Translations under genes and position numbers: made by a program | The notes under the pieces: generated by a model | Seen by the model: the letters and a program-made list of their open reading frames with translations, nothing else | Databases searched by the model: none | Told to the model about the DNA's origin: nothing | Source: Stenotrophomonas maltophilia | Lineage (GTDB): Bacteria; Pseudomonadota; Gammaproteobacteria; Xanthomonadales; Xanthomonadaceae | Assembly (NCBI RefSeq): GCF_023518235.1 | Contig: NZ_CP090423.1 | Span: 4,727,743-4,791,742 of the forward strand | Length of the DNA: 64,000 nt | Direction of reading: 5' to 3' | Shown here: positions 56,572-64,000 of the stretch, piece by piece | How positions within the stretch are numbered: position 1 is the first letter of the stretch | Layout: every line of letters starts with the position of its first letter

Positions 56572-58131
56572 TCAGTTCGCCCAGACGCTGTTCGGATCGC
56601 CATTGCGGGCGCGGCGCTGGCTGGCGACTGCCAGGCGGGCGAAGCCGAAGGCCATGGCCAGCGCGATGGCATCGACCCAGAACAGCGGCCAGTGGCCACG
56701 CGCGGCGGCGCGCCACAGCCAGTCGCCATTGAGTGCGCCGTGCAGGATCGGCACCAGCGCGGTACTGGCCGCTGCCGCCCACAGCAGCTCGCGTGCGGCC
56801 TGCGCCGGGCGTCGCAGCGCGGCCCACAGCGCACAGGCCGCCCAGCTGCCGAAGCAGGCCCAGCGGATTCCCTGGTCCACGACCGACGGTGCCAACCGTT
56901 CCAGCACCAGCGCGGTGCCAAACGCGACCGAGATCGCCACGCACAGGCCGATGCAGACCCCCACAGTGGCCCGGGCCATGTTCACCCCGGCGCGCGGTTG
57001 CTGCGGCTGGCGCCGCTTGCGGCGGGATTCGATCCACAGCAGATTGCCCGAATAGAACAGGAAGGCGCCGCCCAGGCCGAGCAGGAAGTACAGCCAGACC
57101 ACCACGCCATTGCCGAACTCGCCGAAATGCAGTGCGTAGGCGGCACTGAGCGTGGCGTGATTGGCATCACGGTGGCCCGGCAGCTGGGTGGCCAGCACGT
57201 TACCGGTGGCCACGTCCAGCGCCACCGAACCCAGCGGCCCGAGCGTGCCGGTGGATTCACCGGTGATCTCGATGGTGGCATGGGCGTCGCCGGCATTGGC
57301 CAGTTTCAGGTAGGCCGGCTCGAAGCTGGCCACACCCTGCGCACGGGCAACCTCCAGGGCGCGCGCATGCAGCACGCGCAGGCTGCCCGGCGGCGCCGGA
57401 ATGCCGGTGGCCTCGCGCACCGGGGCGGTGTCCATCGCCGCGGGCGCCGCCGCCAGCACCTTGCCGTCGTAGATCAGTGGATTGAGCAGGGCCATCTGCA
57501 CGAAGACCAGGCAGAGCAGGGCGCCGGTAACGGCGAACATCAGGTGGAAGGGCAGGCTGAGCACGCCGATCACGTTGTGCGCGTCCTGCCACATCTGCTT
57601 CAGGTTGCGACCGGGGCGCAGCGCGAACAGATCGCCGAGCAGCTTCGGCAGATGGATCACCAGGCCACTGAGCAGGGCCATGCCGTACAGCAGGCTGACA
57701 ATGCCCATCACATAGATGCCGGCCACCGGCAGGCCGAGACTGTAGTGAAGTTCGTTGACCAGTTCGGCCAGCCCACTCTGCGGGGGCGTCGGGCTGCCGC
57801 TGATCTGGCCCGGCCACGCGTAGCGCCAGCTGCCGTCGTCGGCCTGCCAGTAGGCCAACGGTTGCGGGTGCTCGGCGCCGGGGAAGGTCATCCCGACGTG
57901 GCGCCGCGCTTCCGGATGGGTGGCCAGCACGTCCTCCAGCAGGTACTGCGCGTCGTCCAGGCCAGCGGGCAGCGCTGTGGCAGCGCCAGGCGTCTGCCAC
58001 AGCGGCAGGTCATGATGGAACAGGGTCAGTGCGCCGGCGTAGAACGCCACGAACAGGCCGAAGCCGGCCACAAGGCCGACCCAGGTGTGCAGGGTGGTGA
58101 AGGTGCGCAGGGTCTGCGAGCTGAACTTCAT
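56572..58131 (-). CDS. PepSY-associated transmembrane protein
   Basis: A 519-residue inner-membrane protein of the PepSY-TM family, often tied to ferric-siderophore reduction and iron uptake. The first helix segment TLHTWVGLVAGFGLFVAFYAG carries the conserved His. Further membrane helices and a periplasmic PepSY-like part (ATGNVLATQLPGHRDANH) follow. ATG at 58131 was chosen; eight extra residues upstream are possible. It is the last gene of a minus-strand trio, ten bases after the DUF3649-like gene. Confidence 0.87.
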   Translation of the reverse strand: MKFSSQTLRTFTTLHTWVGLVAGFGLFVAFYAGALTLFHHDLPLWQTPGAATALPAGLDDAQYLLEDVLATHPEARRHVGMTFPGAEHPQPLAYWQADDGSWRYAWPGQISGSPTPPQSGLAELVNELHYSLGLPVAGIYVMGIVSLLYGMALLSGLVIHLPKLLGDLFALRPGRNLKQMWQDAHNVIGVLSLPFHLMFAVTGALLCLVFVQMALLNPLIYDGKVLAAAPAAMDTAPVREATGIPAPPGSLRVLHARALEVARAQGVASFEPAYLKLANAGDAHATIEITGESTGTLGPLGSVALDVATGNVLATQLPGHRDANHATLSAAYALHFGEFGNGVVVWLYFLLGLGGAFLFYSGNLLWIESRRKRRQPQQPRAGVNMARATVGVCIGLCVAISVAFGTALVLERLAPSVVDQGIRWACFGSWAACALWAALRRPAQAARELLWAAAASTALVPILHGALNGDWLWRAAARGHWPLFWVDAIALAMAFGFARLAVASQRRARNGDPNSVWAN

Positions 58132-58141
58132 GCGGTCGGTC

Positions 58142-58405
58142 TCATTGCACGGCACCGGCCAGGCGCAGCAGCCCGAGCACGGCGAAGCCGGCCGTTGCGC
58201 TGCCGGCCAGCACCAGCCAGGCGCGCAGTGCGCTGCGGAAACTGAACGCCCACAGGGCCGCCAGCATCCACAGCGGCACGAAGGCGATCAGGCTCGGAAC
58301 CAGCGCGTTCTGCCAAGGGCCGGGAGGCAGCCAGGTGACCAGCCCGGTCACCGCGGCGGCCAGGAAGAAGCCGGCGACGAGGCCGGCGAAGGCACGCGCC
58401 CACAT
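58142..58405 (-). CDS. Small membrane protein, DUF3649-like
   Basis: An 87-residue protein with two to three membrane helices. WMLAALWAFSFRSALRAWLVL matches the W-A-F-x-x-R-S-x-x-R-A-W pattern I associate with DUF3649. Those proteins accompany PepSY and DUF3325 genes in iron-uptake loci. The ATG at 58405 overlaps the upstream stop as ATGA. The family assignment is from memory of the motif and context. Confidence 0.6.
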   Translation of the reverse strand: MWARAFAGLVAGFFLAAAVTGLVTWLPPGPWQNALVPSLIAFVPLWMLAALWAFSFRSALRAWLVLAGSATAGFAVLGLLRLAGAVQ

Positions 58406-58701
58406 CAGGGCGACTCCGCGCCGGGGCGGTGCCAGGCTGCCAGCGTCGGCAACAGCATGGCCGACAGCATCCAGGTACACAGCATCGCCACCAGCCCGGC
58501 GGCAAAGCCGAGCTCGGCCATCCACAGCCACAACGCGGCAGCGGCGGCAACCAGGCCGATCTGGCGGCCGAGGCGGCCGGCACGGCGCAGGCGCGGCCAG
58601 CGGCAGTGCGGCGAGGCGGCATAGAAGGACAGTGCCGAGAACATCGCCGACAGCATGCCCAGGCTGCAGAAGCCGAGCGTGGAAAGGCCGACGGTGATCA
58701 T
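58405..58701 (-). CDS. Small membrane protein, DUF3325-like
   Basis: A 98-residue protein with three predicted helices (ITVGLSTLGFCSLGMLSAMF; IGLVAAAAALWLWMAELGF; LVAMLCTWMLSAMLLPTLAA) and an internal SPHCRWPRLRR segment, which fits DUF3325. Start ATG at 58701 was chosen by length; the open frame extends further upstream to an ATG at 58848. First gene of the trio with the DUF3649-like and PepSY genes. Confidence 0.6.
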   Translation of the reverse strand: MITVGLSTLGFCSLGMLSAMFSALSFYAASPHCRWPRLRRAGRLGRQIGLVAAAAALWLWMAELGFAAGLVAMLCTWMLSAMLLPTLAAWHRPGAESP

Positions 58702-58838
58702 CGCGGGTGGCCGGCGCAGCTGCGGGCGGGCGAACGCGGGGCACGGGCGGGGCCGGCGGGAGCCGGTCGGAGCGGGTGGCGCATCACGAGGTCCTGGGGG
58801 AAAGCGGGCAGGCTGGCACAGGGCGGGCCGCGCGGACA

Positions 58839-58853
58839 TGGTAATCATTGCGT
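58839..58853 (-). promoter_or_regulatory. Partial Fur-box-like site upstream of the PepSY trio
   Basis: TGGTAATCATTGCGT resembles one good half (TGrTAAT-C-ATT) of the 7-1-7 Fur consensus; the second half is poor. It lies about 140 bases upstream of the chosen first start. An iron-controlled trio would fit. Weak call. Confidence 0.3.
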
Positions 58854-58899
58854 TTTCACGCCGCCAGCGACGCTCATTCAGCGGACCGTACGGTGGCCC

Positions 58900-58928
58900 T
58901 TGGGCTTTCCCGCCTGCTGGTTTAAGAT
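58900..58928 (+). promoter_or_regulatory. Putative thrS promoter
   Basis: TTGGGC (58900-58905), exactly 17 bases, TAAGAT (58923-58928). A start near 58935 would give a roughly 195-base leader ahead of thrS. Confidence 0.5.
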
Positions 58929-58988
58929 CAGCGCAGAACCCTGACTGGAACAAGGTGGCCCGCGCCCAGCGCCGGCCGAGCGTGTGAC

Positions 58989-59015
58989 ATGAGCACTACC
59001 ACCGCCCACTGTTGA
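58989..59015 (+). CDS. Threonine-rich leader peptide upstream of thrS
   Basis: A short frame reads ATG AGC ACT ACC ACC GCC CAC TGT TGA, giving MSTTTAHC with three consecutive Thr codons. It lies 116 bases before thrS and is followed 25 bases later by a terminator-like hairpin with six T. That is the layout of a ribosome-stalling attenuator sensing charged tRNA-Thr. GGTGG at 58954-58958 can pair with CCACC over the Thr codons. The ribosome site is weak, and the antiterminator is not resolved. Confidence 0.55.
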   Translation: MSTTTAHC

Positions 59016-59040
59016 CCTGCCCCCGAAGGCCCTGTGTTCC

Positions 59041-59063
59041 AGGCGCCCTCGCGGCGCTTTTTT
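59041..59063 (+). terminator. Terminator-like hairpin in the thrS leader
   Basis: GCGCC (59043-59047), CTCGC loop, GGCGC (59053-59057), extended by two weaker pairs, then TTTTTT. A second hairpin, CCCGGGC TCCG GCCCGGG (59068-59085), follows before the start codon. Together they suggest attenuation control of thrS. Confidence 0.65.
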
Positions 59064-59130
59064 ATTGCCCGGGCTCCGGCCCGGGACCGCTTTCCAGCCC
59101 GCCCGGCGGGCCCCGCACGAAGCTACTGCG

Positions 59131-61032
59131 ATGATCAACATTACCCTTCCCGACGGCAGCCGCCGCGAATTCGAAAACCCCGTCAGCGTCATGGACGTCG
59201 CCCAGTCGATCGGCGCCGGCCTGGCCAAGGCCACCATCGCCGGCGCCGTGGATGGCGTGCTGGTCGATGCCAGCGACGTCATCGACCACGATGCCAGCCT
59301 GCGCATCATCACCGCCAAGGACGAGGAGGGTGTGGAGATCATCCGCCACTCCTGCGCCCACCTGGTCGGCCACGCCGTCAAGCAGCTGTACCCGGACGTG
59401 AAGATGGTGATCGGCCCGGTGATCGCCGAGGGCTTCTACTACGACATCTACTCCGAGCGCCCGTTCACCCCGGACGACATGGCCGCGATCGAGAAGCGCA
59501 TGGGCGAGCTGATCGCCCAGGACTACGACGTCATCAAGAAGATGACCCCGCGCGCCGAAGTGATCGAGATCTTCAAGGCCCGTGGCGAGGACTACAAGCT
59601 GCGCCTGATCGAGGACATGTCCGACGACATCCAGGCCATGGGCATGTATTACCACCAGGAATACGTGGACATGTGCCGCGGCCCGCACGTGCCGAACACG
59701 CGCTTCCTGAAGGCCTTCAAGCTGACCCGCATCTCCGGCGCGTACTGGCGTGGCGACGCGCAGAACGAACAGCTGCAGCGCATCTACGGCACCGCCTGGG
59801 CCGACAAGAAGCAGCTTGAGGCCTACATCAAGCGCATCGAAGAAGCCGAAATGCGCGACCACCGCCGCATCGGCAAGCAGCAGGACCTGTTCCACCTGCA
59901 GGAAGAAGCGCCGGGCCTGGTGTTCTGGCACCCCAAGGGCTGGGCGCTGTGGCAGGTGGTCGAGCAGTACATGCGCAAGGTCTACCGCAACAGCGGCTAC
60001 GGCGAAGTGCGCTGCCCGCAGATCCTGGACGTGAGCCTGTGGAAGAAGTCCGGCCACTGGGACAACTACCAGGACAACATGTTCTTCACCGAGTCGGAAA
60101 AGCGCACCTACGCGGTCAAGCCGATGAACTGCCCGGGCCACATCCAGGTGTTCAACCAGGGCCTGCACAGCTATCGCGACCTGCCGATCCGCTACGGTGA
60201 GTTCGGTTCCTGCCACCGCAACGAGCCGTCCGGCGCGCTGCACGGCATCCTGCGCGTGCGCGGTTTCACCCAGGACGACGGCCATGTGTTCTGCACCGAA
60301 AACCAGATCGAATCGGAAGTGACCGCCTTCCACCAGCAGGCGCTGGCGGTGTACCAGCACTTCGGCTTCGACGATATCCAGATCAAGATCGCGCTGCGTC
60401 CGGAATCGCGCCTCGGTGACGATGCCACCTGGGACAAGGCCGAGGGCGCGTTGCGCTCGGCGCTGACCGCCTGTGGCGTGGAATGGCAGGAGCTGCCGGG
60501 CGAGGGCGCCTTCTACGGCCCGAAGATCGAGTACCACCTGAAGGACGCCATCGGCCGTACCTGGCAGCTGGGCACGATGCAGGTCGACTTCATGATGCCC
60601 GGCCGCCTCGGCGCCGAGTACGTGGACGAGAACAGCCAGAAGAAACACCCGGTCATGCTGCACCGGGCCATCGTCGGCTCGATGGAGCGCTTCCTGGGCA
60701 TCCTGATCGAGCACCATGCCGGCCAGTTCCCGGCCTGGCTGGCGCCGACCCAGGTGGTGGTGGCCAATATCACCGACGCCCAGGCCGAGTACGTCTCGGG
60801 CGTGACCAAAACCCTTGCGGAGCAAGGCTTCCGCGTCAGCTCGGATTTGCGTAACGAGAAGATCGGCTATAAAATCCGCGAGCATACGTTGCAGCGCGTG
60901 CCCTACCTGCTGGTCATCGGTGACCGCGAGAAGGAAAATGGGGCTGTGGCGGTGCGTACGCGTTCTGGCGAAGACCTGGGCAGCATGAGCCTGCAGGCCT
61001 TCATCGAGCGGCTCCAGGCCGAGGGCGCGTAA
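59131..61032 (+). CDS. thrS: Threonine-tRNA ligase
   Basis: A 633-residue class II synthetase. An N-terminal TGS domain ([19 protein letters not shown]), an editing domain with [17 protein letters not shown], and a catalytic core follow. [30 protein letters not shown] and [10 protein letters not shown] are the class II motifs and zinc ligands. The anticodon-binding domain ends the protein. ATG 59131 gives the usual start. infC follows 63 bases downstream. Confidence 0.98.
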   Translation: MINITLPDGSRREFENPVSVMDVAQSIGAGLAKATIAGAVDGVLVDASDVIDHDASLRIITAKDEEGVEIIRHSCAHLVGHAVKQLYPDVKMVIGPVIAEGFYYDIYSERPFTPDDMAAIEKRMGELIAQDYDVIKKMTPRAEVIEIFKARGEDYKLRLIEDMSDDIQAMGMYYHQEYVDMCRGPHVPNTRFLKAFKLTRISGAYWRGDAQNEQLQRIYGTAWADKKQLEAYIKRIEEAEMRDHRRIGKQQDLFHLQEEAPGLVFWHPKGWALWQVVEQYMRKVYRNSGYGEVRCPQILDVSLWKKSGHWDNYQDNMFFTESEKRTYAVKPMNCPGHIQVFNQGLHSYRDLPIRYGEFGSCHRNEPSGALHGILRVRGFTQDDGHVFCTENQIESEVTAFHQQALAVYQHFGFDDIQIKIALRPESRLGDDATWDKAEGALRSALTACGVEWQELPGEGAFYGPKIEYHLKDAIGRTWQLGTMQVDFMMPGRLGAEYVDENSQKKHPVMLHRAIVGSMERFLGILIEHHAGQFPAWLAPTQVVVANITDAQAEYVSGVTKTLAEQGFRVSSDLRNEKIGYKIREHTLQRVPYLLVIGDREKENGAVAVRTRSGEDLGSMSLQAFIERLQAEGA

Positions 61033-61040
61033 GCAAAGGT

Positions 61041-61070
61041 CCGGTCCGGGGGCACAGGCACCCGGACCGG
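61041..61070 (+). promoter_or_regulatory. Perfect hairpin between thrS and infC
   Basis: CCGGTCCGGG (61041-61050), ten-base loop, CCCGGACCGG (61061-61070). It ends 12 bases before the infC ribosome site. No T run; a role in thrS message stability or infC control is possible. Confidence 0.6.
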
Positions 61071-61095
61071 TTCGATACCCTTGGGAGAACGTAAT

Positions 61096-61623
61096 ATCAG
61101 CACCCCTGACAACAAACAGAACCGCAAGAATCAGGAAATCCGTGTGCCGCGCGTCCGCGTGATCGGCAGTGACGGAGAAATGATCGGCGTGTTGTCGCGC
61201 GACGAAGCGCTGTCCATGGCCGAAGATGAAGGCCTGGACCTGGTCGAAATCCAGCCGCAGGCCGATCCGCCGGTCTGCAAGATCATGGACTTCGGCAAGT
61301 TCAAGTTCGAAGCGCAGAAGAAGGCCAGCGAGGCCAAGAAGAAGACCAAGCAGGTCGAGATCAAGGAAGTGAAGTTCCGTCCGGTCACGGACGAGGGCGA
61401 CTACCAGATCAAGCTGCGCAAGATGCGCGGGTTCCTTGAGGATGGTGACAAGATCAAGGTCAACATCCGCTTCCGTGGCCGTGAAATGAGCCACCAGGAA
61501 CTGGGCCGTGAAATGGCCAACCGGATCGAGACCGATCTGGGCGAGGACATCGTCATTGAATCCCGTCCGCGCCTGGAAGGGCGTCAGATGGTCATGATGA
61601 TCGCGCCGAAGAAGAAGACCTGA
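61096..61623 (+). CDS. infC: Translation initiation factor IF-3 with ATC start codon
   Basis: A 175-residue factor that dissociates ribosomes and proofreads initiation. [20 protein letters not shown] opens the N-domain. [25 protein letters not shown] and [10 protein letters not shown] are hallmarks. No ATG, GTG or TTG gives the family start near GGGAG (61083-61087). The in-frame ATC at 61096, eight bases after it, does; TTG at 61081 lies upstream of the ribosome site. A rare start codon is the basis of IF-3 autoregulation in E. coli (AUU). Confidence 0.93.
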   Translation: MSTPDNKQNRKNQEIRVPRVRVIGSDGEMIGVLSRDEALSMAEDEGLDLVEIQPQADPPVCKIMDFGKFKFEAQKKASEAKKKTKQVEIKEVKFRPVTDEGDYQIKLRKMRGFLEDGDKIKVNIRFRGREMSHQELGREMANRIETDLGEDIVIESRPRLEGRQMVMMIAPKKKT

Positions 61624-61670
61624 GGCCTGACGGGCCGCCTTCCGGGGCGCCTGGCTGAATGGTTCAGGGT

Positions 61671-61700
61671 AAAGGGACGCCGCTGGCGTCCCTTTGCTTT
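61671..61700 (+). terminator. Terminator between infC and rpmI
   Basis: AAAGGGACGCC (61671-61681), GCT, GGCGTCCCTTT (61685-61695), then GCTTTT. A perfect 11-pair stem. The rest of the 264-base gap has a TATCAT -10-like box (61765) and a six-pair hairpin (61779-61799), so rpmI-rplT probably has its own promoter and leader. Confidence 0.8.
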
Positions 61701-61887
61701 TGCAGGAGGCCGGTGAATTGCCGGTAAGGGCTTGCAGGGGCTGGTGGCAGGGTGGTTTTGCCTGTATCATGCCCGGCTCGACCCACCCAGGACGGGTCGT
61801 ACGCCGATCATGGCAGGACGGAAAGAGCGGCCCAGGCCGCCGCCAGATCAGTCAGAAACCAGGGTCACCCCCATCAAGGACATTGCA

Positions 61888-62085
61888 ATGCCCAAGATCA
61901 AGACCAACCGGGCAGCGGCCAAGCGTTTCCGCAAGACCGCCTCGGGCAAGTACAAGTGCGGCCACGCCAACCGTAGCCACATCCTCACGAAGAAAGCGAC
62001 CAAGCGTAAGCGTAATCTGCGTCAGACGGGCCATGTCCGTGCAGAAGACGCAGGCCGTCTGGACCGCATGCTCCCTTACCTCTGA
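61888..62085 (+). CDS. rpmI: 50S ribosomal protein L35
   Basis: A 65-residue basic protein. [20 protein letters not shown] and [16 protein letters not shown] are the family core. ATG 61888 gives the exact family start. It lies 11 bases before rplT, and the two are co-expressed. Confidence 0.98.
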   Translation: MPKIKTNRAAAKRFRKTASGKYKCGHANRSHILTKKATKRKRNLRQTGHVRAEDAGRLDRMLPYL

Positions 62086-62096
62086 GGAACTGAAAA

Positions 62097-62456
62097 ATGG
62101 CACGAGTTAAGCGTGGCGTACAGGCGCGTCGCCGCCACAAGAAAATCCTGACCCTGGCGAAGGGTTATTACAACGCTCGCCGCAAGGTCTTCCGCGTTGC
62201 CAAGCAGGCGGTCATCAAGGCACAGCAGTACGCCTACATCGGCCGTAAGCAGAAGAAGCGCAACTTCCGTTCGCTGTGGATCACCCGCATCAACGCGGCT
62301 GCCCGCATCAACGGCATGAGCTACAGCCGCTTCATGAACGGTCTGCTGAAGGCCGGCATCACCCTGGATCGCAAGGTCCTGGCTGACATCGCCGTGCACG
62401 ACGCAGCCGGTTTTGCCGCGCTGGCCGAAAAGGCCAAGGGCGCGCTGGCGGCATAA
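62097..62456 (+). CDS. rplT: 50S ribosomal protein L20
   Basis: A 119-residue 23S rRNA-binding assembly protein, and the known translational repressor of the rpmI-rplT mRNA in E. coli. [20 protein letters not shown] and [19 protein letters not shown] are conserved. Its stop codon abuts sequence that can pair with the downstream pheS terminator arm. Confidence 0.98.
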   Translation: MARVKRGVQARRRHKKILTLAKGYYNARRKVFRVAKQAVIKAQQYAYIGRKQKKRNFRSLWITRINAAARINGMSYSRFMNGLLKAGITLDRKVLADIAVHDAAGFAALAEKAKGALAA

Positions 62457-63644
<1,188 letters not shown>

Positions 63645-63653
63645 CGCCACTAG

Positions 63654-63713
63654 GTAGCGCCGGGCCATGCCCGGCGGACTCAACAACGCAGGCCCAGGCG
63701 CATGCGCCGGGCC
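63654..63713. repeat. SMAG repeat and second hairpin between pheS and pheT
   Basis: GTAG head with CGCCGGGC CAT GCCCGGCG (63654-63676), identical to the copy at 56544. A second imperfect hairpin (GGCCC-a-GGCGC AT GCGCC-g-GGCCC, 63691-63713) follows. Both lie inside the pheST operon. Confidence 0.8.
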
Positions 63714-63728
63714 CACCAGGGTGACACC

Positions 63729-64000
63729 ATGAAATTCTCCGAAAACTGGCTGCGCAGCCACGTCCCGACCTCCGCCTCGCGCGATGAGCTGAGCGCGGTG
63801 CTGACCGCCATCGGCCTGGAAGTGGAAGAAGTGACCGCGCTCGGCGACGGCCTCGATCACGTGGTCGTGGCACGCATCGTCGAAGCGGTGCGCCATCCCG
63901 AAGCCGATCGCCTGCAGGTGTGCAAGGTCGATGCCGGGCAGGGCGAGCTGCTGCAGATCGTCTGCGGTGCGCCGAATGCGCGCCCGGGCCTGGTTGCGCC
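63729..64000 (+). CDS. pheT: Phenylalanine-tRNA ligase beta subunit, 3' end missing
   Basis: Only the first 90 or so residues are inside the window. MKFSENWLRSHV and LTAIGLEVEEV are the standard beta-subunit start. An OB-fold tRNA-binding domain begins at VVVARIVEAVRHPEADRLQV, with IVCGAPNARPG. The frame is open at the window edge. Confidence 0.95.
   Translation, partial: MKFSENWLRSHVPTSASRDELSAVLTAIGLEVEEVTALGDGLDHVVVARIVEAVRHPEADRLQVCKVDAGQGELLQIVCGAPNARPGLVA

Noticed and set aside
59062..61770. Minus-strand open frame of about 900 codons opposite thrS and infC
   Set aside because: Same reasoning: low-complexity shadow of two certain genes.

Overview
The window looks like a core chromosomal segment of a Stenotrophomonas species, probably of the S. 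maltophilia group. Base composition is GC-rich throughout with a matching codon bias. The intergenic spaces carry GTAG-headed short hairpins of the SMAG/REP kind described from S. maltophilia, and the proteins read as Xanthomonadaceae orthologues. No phage, insertion sequence, CRISPR array or island boundary is visible. Nearly every gene is intact; only the first gene (5' end missing) and the last (pheT, 3' end missing) are cut by the window edges.

Layout. (1) 1-5.9 kb: a 2-hydroxyacid dehydrogenase, asd, fimV, a VOC protein, truA and trpF. (2) 6.0-16.1 kb: a tightly coupled five-gene cassette of a YqiJ/NfeD-like membrane protein, a flotillin (YqiK), a 1796-residue AAA-type ATPase, a 235-residue protein that I read as a divergent TelA relative, and TelA itself. 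This is the least characterised system in the window. (3) 16.1-22.2 kb: a TrpI-like LysR regulator divergent from trpB, a lipoprotein gene between trpB and trpA, then accD and glmM. (4) 22.5-28 kb: a lineage-specific insert holding an RcnB-like protein, a minus-strand envelope trio (YejM/PbgA-like protein, glycosyltransferase, polysaccharide deacetylase) and an Fe(II) dioxygenase. (5) 28.3-29.7 kb: tpiA, secG and tRNA-Leu(GAG). (6) 29.8-44.7 kb: the complete 14-subunit NADH dehydrogenase operon nuoA-N, with a possible 33-codon ORF between nuoD and nuoE. (7) 44.8-54.6 kb: two identical initiator tRNA genes followed by rimP-nusA-infB-rbfA-truB-rpsO-pnp. (8) 54.8-58.7 kb: a secreted GH18 protein, a second VOC protein and a minus-strand DUF3325/DUF3649/PepSY trio. 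(9) 58.9-64 kb: thrS-infC-rpmI-rplT-pheS-pheT.

The ancestral gamma-proteobacterial string glmM-tpiA-secG-tRNA-tRNA-rimP-nusA-infB-rbfA-truB-rpsO-pnp is recognisable but opened in two places: by the envelope block and by the nuo operon. Control of the translation genes appears RNA-based. thrS is preceded by a short ORF with three consecutive Thr codons and a terminator-like hairpin. infC seems to start on ATC. The rplT-pheS gap holds a strong terminator with a plausible competing antiterminator. rimP has a long leader with a late hairpin. All functional statements come from reading the sequence and family knowledge; no searches or folding programs were run.
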